Assembly: GCA_900547285.1 (NCBI GenBank)
Contig: URGF01000069.1
Coordinates: forward strand, 1 to 9,059
DNA length: 9,059 nucleotides
Source of the DNA: an uncultured Collinsella sp.
GTDB lineage: Bacteria; Actinomycetota; Coriobacteriia; Coriobacteriales; Coriobacteriaceae
Reading direction: 5' to 3'
Shown here: one piece after another, positions 5,268-9,059 of the stretch
Numbering within the stretch: the first letter of the stretch is position 1
Layout of the letters: each line of letters begins with the position of its first letter
The notes under the pieces: model-generated
Seen by the model: the letters and a program-made list of their open reading frames with translations, nothing else
Database searches by the model: none
What the model was told of the DNA's origin: nothing
Made by a program: the position numbers and the translations under genes

Positions 5268-7121
5268 TTACATCTGCTCGGGCGCGGAAACGCCAACGAG
5301 GGTGAGCACCAGGGCGAGCGTCACGCGGACGGCATCGCAAGCGGCCAGACGGGCACGCGAAAGCTCGGGGTCGACGGGACGGCCCTCGCTCGGCAGCACC
5401 TGGCAGGCAGCGTAGAAGCTGTGGAAGTCACCGGCGAGTTCCTCGGCAAAGTGGGTCAGACGGAACGGGGCGCGATCGCGAGCACAGCTGGCGATCAGGT
5501 CGGTGAGCTCGTTGAGCTTGCGCGAAAGGGCGAGCTCGGTCGGGTCGGTCAGCAGCGAGTAATCGACGTTCTCACCGATGGCCTTGGCGGCAACGGCCTT
5601 CATGCCCATCTCGTCGGCCTGCTCGGCGGTAACGTCGGCGGCACGGCGCAGGATGGAGCACACGCGGGCGTGAGCATACTGCACGTAATAGACCGGGTTG
5701 GAGTTGTCGCGCTTCTTAACGGCCTCGATGTCGAAGTCGACCATCTGGTTGGAGCTCTTGGAGATGAGCGTGTAGCGAGCGGCATCGGAGCCAACCTCGT
5801 CGACGAGCTCCTGAAGGGTCACCATGGTGCCCTTGCGCTTGGACATACGGACGGGCTTGCCGTTACGCAGCAGGTTGACGAGCTGGCCCAGTAGAACCTC
5901 GAACTTGCCGGGGTAACCCAGAGCGTCGCAGACGCAGCGGACGCGCTCGATGTAACCGTGGTGGTCGGCGCCCCAGATGTCGATGACGTGGTCGACGCGC
6001 TGGAACTTATCCCAGTGATAGGCGACGTCGGAGGCGAAGTAGGTGTACTCGCCGTCGGACTTGATCAGGACGCGGTCCTTGTCGTCGCCCAGATCGGTGG
6101 AGCGGAACCACAGGGCGCCGTCCTTGGTGTAGAGGTAGCCCATCTTGTCGAGCTTCTCAAAAGCGCGGTCGACGGCGGAGGTGCCGGCGGTCTCGCCCTC
6201 GGTGTCCTTCACATACAGCGAGCGCTCGGAGTACCAACGGTCAAAGTCGCAGTTGACGGCGTGGCAGAGGTCGCGCATGTTGTCGACCATCTTCACGTAG
6301 CCGCGCTCACGGAAGCTCTCCATACGCTCCTGCGGATCGGCGTCGACCCACTTGTCGCCGTCGGTGCGCCAGAACTCGGCGGCCTCGTCGATGATGTAGT
6401 CGCCGCCGTAAGAGTCCTTGCCCAAGGTCTCGGCAAAGTTGTCCTGATACGGATGGGTCTCGGGGTGCTCGTCGTTCTCGTCGGCAACAAAGGCGTCACG
6501 GTCGGCGATCAGCAGCTTGTGAGCCTCGTCGATATCAACGCCCTGCTTGGCGATGATGTCGGCGAGCTGCATGTAGCGCGTGCTGATGGAGTTGCCGAAA
6601 GTGTTCATCTGAGAGCCGTGGTCGTTGATGTAGAACTCACGCTGGATGTCGTAACCGGCGTGGTCCATGACGCGGCAAAGGGAGTCGCCCAGAGCAGCCC
6701 AGCGGCCGTGGCCGATGTGCATGGGGCCGACGGGGTTGGCGGAGACGAACTCGACCTGAGTCTTCAGGCCGCCGCCGACGTTGGACTTAGCAAAGTCCAT
6801 ACCCTTCTCGCGGGCCTCGCCAAAGATGGCGTTCTTGACGGCGACGGAGAGGTAGAAGTTGATGAAGCCGGGGCCGGCGATCTCGACCTTCTCGATCGCG
6901 GGGTCCTCGGGCATATGGGCAACGACGGCCTCGGCGATCTTGCGCGGGGCGCAGTGAGCCAGCTTGGCGGACTTCAGAGCCATGGTGGAAGTCCACTCGC
7001 CATGAGAAGTATCAGCCGGTCGCTCGATAGCGCAATCGTCAAGTTCAAATGCGGAAAGGTCGCCGGCCTCCTGGGCCGCAGCAAGCGCAGCGCGTACCAG
7101 CTCTTCAATCTTCTCGGGCAT
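5268..7121 (-). CDS. argS: arginyl-tRNA synthetase
   Basis: Class I synthetase charging tRNA-Arg with arginine in the cytoplasm. Visible parts of the 617-residue product are an N-terminal Arg-tRNA synthetase (Add-1) domain (about 5-90) with GPGFINFYL (83-91); SANPVGPMHIGHGR (127-140) containing the HIGH motif (135-138); YINDHGSQM (164-172); WGADHHGYI (383-391); the MSKRK (426-430) counterpart of KMSKS; and a DALR-type anticodon domain from about 475, starting NPVYYVQYAHARV and ending in APEQM. It is longer than many bacterial ArgS (about 550-580 residues) because of an acidic segment of roughly 35-40 extra residues between GNSISTRY (176-183) and GGDYIID (239-245). The ATG at 7121-7119 has AGGAGG 4 nt upstream; a further 23 codons upstream are open but lack a ribosome site. 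The gene stands alone, with its own terminator. Confidence 0.98.
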   Translation of the reverse strand: MPEKIEELVRAALAAAQEAGDLSAFELDDCAIERPADTSHGEWTSTMALKSAKLAHCAPRKIAEAVVAHMPEDPAIEKVEIAGPGFINFYLSVAVKNAIFGEAREKGMDFAKSNVGGGLKTQVEFVSANPVGPMHIGHGRWAALGDSLCRVMDHAGYDIQREFYINDHGSQMNTFGNSISTRYMQLADIIAKQGVDIDEAHKLLIADRDAFVADENDEHPETHPYQDNFAETLGKDSYGGDYIIDEAAEFWRTDGDKWVDADPQERMESFRERGYVKMVDNMRDLCHAVNCDFDRWYSERSLYVKDTEGETAGTSAVDRAFEKLDKMGYLYTKDGALWFRSTDLGDDKDRVLIKSDGEYTYFASDVAYHWDKFQRVDHVIDIWGADHHGYIERVRCVCDALGYPGKFEVLLGQLVNLLRNGKPVRMSKRKGTMVTLQELVDEVGSDAARYTLISKSSNQMVDFDIEAVKKRDNSNPVYYVQYAHARVCSILRRAADVTAEQADEMGMKAVAAKAIGENVDYSLLTDPTELALSRKLNELTDLIASCARDRAPFRLTHFAEELAGDFHSFYAACQVLPSEGRPVDPELSRARLAACDAVRVTLALVLTLVGVSAPEQM

Positions 7122-7463
7122 AGATCCTCCTTGTGTTAAAGCCCCCGAGCTCTTGGTCACTCGTAGGGCAAAAGCCAGAGTTTGTAGCACTCTATCACAA
7201 GCAGTAGCTACTGTCGCAGGGTAAAGTTAATCGATATTGCATATGCACAAAAATGACTACAGCTCGCACAGGACCATTCAAAGATAGCGGTCTGCCTGCC
7301 GATTGTGCACCTGCCGAAAATGCATAAACATGTGCATGAGCTGCTCGGAATATCGAATACTCTTACCTATCGGAGTTGTGTGCTTTTCCTGCATAAAGTA
7401 ATGGTTTGCGCACGTCAACGTGGTATTCTAGACATACGCAAATTCGTATAAGTTGGAGGTAGC
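7122..7463. promoter_or_regulatory. divergent regulatory region argS / CarD-family gene
   Basis: A 342-bp gap between divergent starts, with no gene. It is AT-rich and dense in short symmetric motifs: the perfect 12-bp palindrome CAGTAGCTACTG (7202-7213), the 10-bp palindrome TGCATATGCA (7238-7247), a direct repeat CCTGCCGA (7295-7302, 7310-7317), and TGCATAAA at 7321 and 7390. A weak argS promoter may be GCGACA-17 bp-TAGAGT on the minus strand, overlapping the 12-bp palindrome, with start near 7175; I hold this at low confidence. Confidence 0.45.
7411..7459 (+). promoter_or_regulatory. probable promoter and ribosome site of CarD-family gene
   Basis: An extended -10, TGG-TATTCT (-10 box 7424-7429), lacks a clear -35. 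The transcript would begin near 7436, 28 nt before the ATG, with GGAGG at 7455-7459. A perfect inverted repeat, CACGT-CA-ACGTG (7411-7422), ends one base before the -10 box. A second, ATACG-N6-CGTAT (7434-7449), lies between the start point and the ribosome site. Both are placed where a repressor or leader structure could act. Confidence 0.45.
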
Positions 7464-7949
7464 ATGTTCTCAATCGGTCAACACGTCATTCATCCGGGCC
7501 AGGGAGTCTGCACCGTCGTCGGTTTTAGGGACGACACGCCGCAGCCCATGTTGTTGCTCGAGACCAAGCAGGGACATGCGCAGACGATTCTCATGTACCC
7601 CGTGGCGCAGGCCGACCGCCTACATGCCGCCATCTCTCAGCAGGATGCCGAGCACCTGCTGAGCCACTACGACGAGCTGGAGTGCGACACCTTTACCGAG
7701 CGCAACAGCTCGCTTGAAGAGACACACTTTAAGCAGCAGCTCAAGCTGGGCGCGCCCGAGACGGTCCGTGTGGCCAAGACGATGATGCACCGCATCCACC
7801 AGGCCGAGGAAGCTGATAAAAAGCCCAGCTCCTACTACATGCGCGTACTCAAGGAAGCCAAGCGCCGCTCCATCGAGGAGTTCGCCGTGGCCCTGGGCGT
7901 CACCGAAGAGGCCGCCGAAGCCCGCCTAGCCCAAGCCGCCCTCAACTAA
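7464..7949 (+). CDS. CarD/CdnL-family transcriptional regulator
   Basis: A 161-residue cytoplasmic protein. Residues 1-55 match the CarD_TRCF RNA polymerase-interacting fold, with the typical opening FSIGQHVIHPGQGVCTVVGF and a Tudor-like beta barrel. Residues 58-160 are predicted mostly helical, including the basic helix YYMRVLKEAKRRSIEEFAVAL (start about 124). Family members such as Mycobacterium CarD and Myxococcus CdnL bind the RNA polymerase beta subunit and stabilise open complexes at promoters, notably those of rRNA. The mycobacterial protein uses a conserved Trp to wedge the DNA; this protein has no Trp at all, so its DNA contact must differ or be weaker. The ATG is preceded by GGAGG at 4 nt. 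It is transcribed divergently from argS and closed by the 41-bp hairpin at 7957. The family call is good; whether it is the main CarD of the cell or a paralogue is open. Confidence 0.85.
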   Translation: MFSIGQHVIHPGQGVCTVVGFRDDTPQPMLLLETKQGHAQTILMYPVAQADRLHAAISQQDAEHLLSHYDELECDTFTERNSSLEETHFKQQLKLGAPETVRVAKTMMHRIHQAEEADKKPSSYYMRVLKEAKRRSIEEFAVALGVTEEAAEARLAQAALN

Positions 7950-7956
7950 CCTGTCA

Positions 7957-8000
7957 AAAACCACCACAAAGGGGACAGGCACCTTTGTGGTGGTTTTCTT
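7957..8000 (+). terminator. intrinsic terminator, copy 1 of a 41-bp repeat
   Basis: A perfect 16-bp stem (7957-7972 with 7982-7997) around the 9-nt loop GGACAGGCA, ending in TTTTCTT. It starts 8 nt after the stop of the CarD-family gene. The left arm starts with an A-tract, so it could work on the minus strand as well. The 41 bases 7957-7997 are identical to 8656-8696. Confidence 0.9.
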
Positions 8001-8051
8001 GTTCTAGTAGTATTCAATCTCATCGATACCCACGAGCACAAGGAGTCTGTT

Positions 8052-8651
8052 ATGGCAGAGACGCTTACCGCCGGAATCACCCGCGACCGCGCATTCGAAC
8101 TGCTCAACGAGCACAACAAGGATCCGTTCCACATCACCCACGGCGAAACGGTCGAGGGCACCATGCGCTACTTTGCGCGCGAGTTCGACCCCGAGAACGA
8201 GGAGTTCTGGGGCATCGTCGGCCTGCTCCACGACCTGGATTGGGAGGAGCATGAGGACGACCCCATGAACCACACCATCTACGCTGCCGAGATCCTCGAA
8301 GGCGAGGGTGCCTCTCCTGAGCTCATCCGCGCCATTCAGTCGCACACCTCTGATTTCAACACCTCGCTGCCCAAGCCCGAACTGCAGATGGAGAAGATCC
8401 TGTTTGCCTGCGACGAGCTTACCGGCCTGATCGGAGCCGCGGTTATCATGCGCCCGAGCAAGAGCGTCATGGACTTTACGACCAAGTCGCTCAAGAAGAA
8501 GTTCAAGGACAAGCGCTTTGCCGCCGGATGCTCGCGCGACGTGATTTCGCAAGGCGCTGAGATGCTGGGCTGGGAGCTTCCCGAGCTCTTTGACCGCACC
8601 ATCGCGGCTATGCAGTCCTTCGCTCCCGATCGCGACGCCTTCCAGGCCTAG
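8052..8651 (+). CDS. HD-domain protein, putative phosphohydrolase
   Basis: A 199-residue soluble protein with the HD-superfamily metal ligands in order: H30, the H60-D61 pair in GLLHDLDWE, and D121 in FACDELTGL, with further His at 74 (MNHTIYAAEIL) and 98 (IQSHTSD). HD proteins are metal-dependent phosphohydrolases acting on nucleotides or cyclic dinucleotides; the substrate cannot be told from sequence. It lacks the GYP extension and nucleotidyltransferase domain, so it is not a c-di-GMP HD-GYP or a RelA/SpoT protein. The C-terminal part (145-199) is helical and basic (KSLKKKFKDKR). The ATG has AAGGAG 6 nt upstream. Only 54 bp separate it from the preceding terminator and I see no clear promoter there, so it may rely on read-through or on a weak promoter overlapping the hairpin. 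It is closed by an identical hairpin. Confidence 0.88.
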   Translation: MAETLTAGITRDRAFELLNEHNKDPFHITHGETVEGTMRYFAREFDPENEEFWGIVGLLHDLDWEEHEDDPMNHTIYAAEILEGEGASPELIRAIQSHTSDFNTSLPKPELQMEKILFACDELTGLIGAAVIMRPSKSVMDFTTKSLKKKFKDKRFAAGCSRDVISQGAEMLGWELPELFDRTIAAMQSFAPDRDAFQA

Positions 8652-8655
8652 CACC

Positions 8656-8697
8656 AAAACCACCACAAAGGGGACAGGCACCTTTGTGGTGGTTTTT
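8656..8697. terminator. bidirectional terminator, copy 2 of the 41-bp repeat
   Basis: The same 16-bp stem (8656-8671 with 8681-8696) and 9-nt loop as at 7957. It lies in the 59-bp gap between the convergent HD gene and proA. A run of five T follows on the plus strand and four A precede it, so it can serve both genes. Confidence 0.9.
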
Positions 8698-8710
8698 GTT
8701 TGCGTGGGCG

Positions 8711-9059
8711 TTAGGGGCGGACCTGACCGGTGCCGCGAAGCTTGTATTTGTAGGTGGTGAGGGCCTCGGCGGCAAAGGGTCCGCGGGCGTGGAGCTTTTG
8801 GGTCGAGATGCCAATTTCGGCGCCCAGGCCAAACTCGCCGCCGTCGGTAAAGCGCGTGCTAGCGTTAGCGTACACGGCCGAGGCATCGACCTCATCCAAG
8901 AAGCGCTCGCAGGCGTCTGCGTCCTCGGCGATGATGGCCTCGGAATGCATGGTGCCATAGCGGTTGATGTGCGCGATGGCCTCTTCCTCGTTCGCCACGA
9001 CCTTCACGCTCATCTCGAGGGCCAGATACTCGCGGCCCCAGTCCTCCTCGGTTGCGGCA
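8711..9059 (-). CDS. proA: gamma-glutamyl phosphate reductase, C-terminal part
   Basis: The last 115 residues of ProA; the 5' end lies beyond the window. The enzyme reduces gamma-glutamyl phosphate with NADPH to glutamate semialdehyde, the second step of proline synthesis from glutamate. The frame stays open to the window edge and begins ATEEDWGREYLALEMSVKVV, matching the family segment before the final domain. Then come AIAHINRYGTMHSEAI, VYANASTRFTDGGEFGLGAE and IGISTQKLHARGP, all strongly conserved in ProA, and the usual TTYKYKLRGTGQVRP tail. The catalytic Cys lies upstream, outside the window. An in-frame ATG at 9013 is internal and not the start. ProB often neighbours ProA in bacteria but is not in view. 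Confidence 0.96.
   Translation of the reverse strand, partial: AATEEDWGREYLALEMSVKVVANEEEAIAHINRYGTMHSEAIIAEDADACERFLDEVDASAVYANASTRFTDGGEFGLGAEIGISTQKLHARGPFAAEALTTYKYKLRGTGQVRP

Larger units (their letters stand above)
7957..8696 (+). repeat. pair of identical 41-bp direct repeats (7957-7997, 8656-8696)
   Basis: Two exact 41-base copies in the same orientation, 699 bp apart, bracket the HD gene. Since each is also an inverted repeat, orientation is almost symmetric except for the loop GGACAGGCA, which is identical and in the same direction in both. Recombination between them would delete exactly the HD gene. Confidence 0.9.

Noticed and set aside
5958..7139. A 393-codon open frame on the plus strand, opposite argS
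   Set aside because: It mirrors argS, which has all class I motifs and a strong ribosome site. The mirror frame is Val/Asp/Gly-rich repetitive and has no recognisable domain.
7122..7190. argS start 23 codons further upstream
   Set aside because: The extra residues do not resemble the family N-terminus, there is no ribosome site at 7190, and AGGAGG directly precedes the ATG at 7121.
2026..7305. The 11-mer CCTGCCGATTG shared by the promoter at 2011-2039 and the argS upstream region (7295-7305)
   Set aside because: Several 11-base matches are expected by chance within 9 kb, and the two positions relative to the promoters differ. It is not evidence of a common regulator.
8004..8681. A 225-codon minus-strand frame opposite the HD gene, reading through the hairpin
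   Set aside because: The HD gene on the plus strand has conserved metal ligands and AAGGAG. The opposite frame has neither and runs through the 8656 terminator.
8711..9013. A complete 100-residue protein starting at the ATG at 9013
   Set aside because: The frame continues upstream to the window edge with conserved ProA sequence, so the ATG is internal and the gene is only truncated by the window.
1..9059. CRISPR array, tRNA, rRNA, transposase, toxin-antitoxin pair or phage gene
   Set aside because: I looked on both strands and saw no regularly spaced repeats, cloverleaf-like sequences, transposase motifs or small paired frames with ribosome sites.

Overview
The window looks like a chromosomal segment of a high-GC, Gram-positive gut actinobacterium of the class Coriobacteriia, with Collinsella or a close relative most likely. 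The grounds are GC-rich codon use, the typical core of an actinobacterial/clostridial-type Rho behind a very long Ala/Lys/Arg-rich N-terminus, a CarD-family regulator, strong GGAGG ribosome binding sites, and short intergenic GGGACA-containing hairpins. The genus is an inference from protein style and was not searched.

Layout. The left half is on the minus strand. Reading in the direction of transcription it holds argS (arginyl-tRNA synthetase, 7121-5268), a strong intrinsic terminator (5189-5221), a gene-free stretch of about 300 bp dominated by a 151-bp imperfect palindrome, a rho promoter (4881-4908), rho (4737-2188) with a terminator-like hairpin behind it, then a promoter (2011-2039) driving a two-gene unit. 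That unit is an uncharacterised membrane-anchored, Ala/acid-rich protein (1874-474) followed after 7 nt by a VanZ-family membrane protein (466-17). Divergent from argS across a 342-bp regulatory gap, the plus strand carries a small CarD-family RNA polymerase-binding protein (7464-7949) and an HD-domain phosphohydrolase-like protein (8052-8651). These two genes are each followed by the same 41-bp hairpin. At the right edge the 3' end of proA (gamma-glutamyl phosphate reductase, minus strand) enters the window and converges on the HD gene.

How the genes fit together. Most of the content is housekeeping: transcription termination (Rho), transcription initiation control (CarD-like), translation (ArgS) and proline synthesis (ProA). 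The accessory-looking part is the two-gene membrane unit and the HD protein. I see no phage, IS transposase, CRISPR array, rRNA or tRNA.

Points most worth a second look are the 427-residue disordered extension of Rho with a well-placed internal start that would give a core-only Rho, the 151-bp palindromic element between rho and argS, the two identical 41-bp terminator hairpins flanking the HD gene, and the small CarD-family protein that lacks any tryptophan. No complete new multi-gene system is evident.
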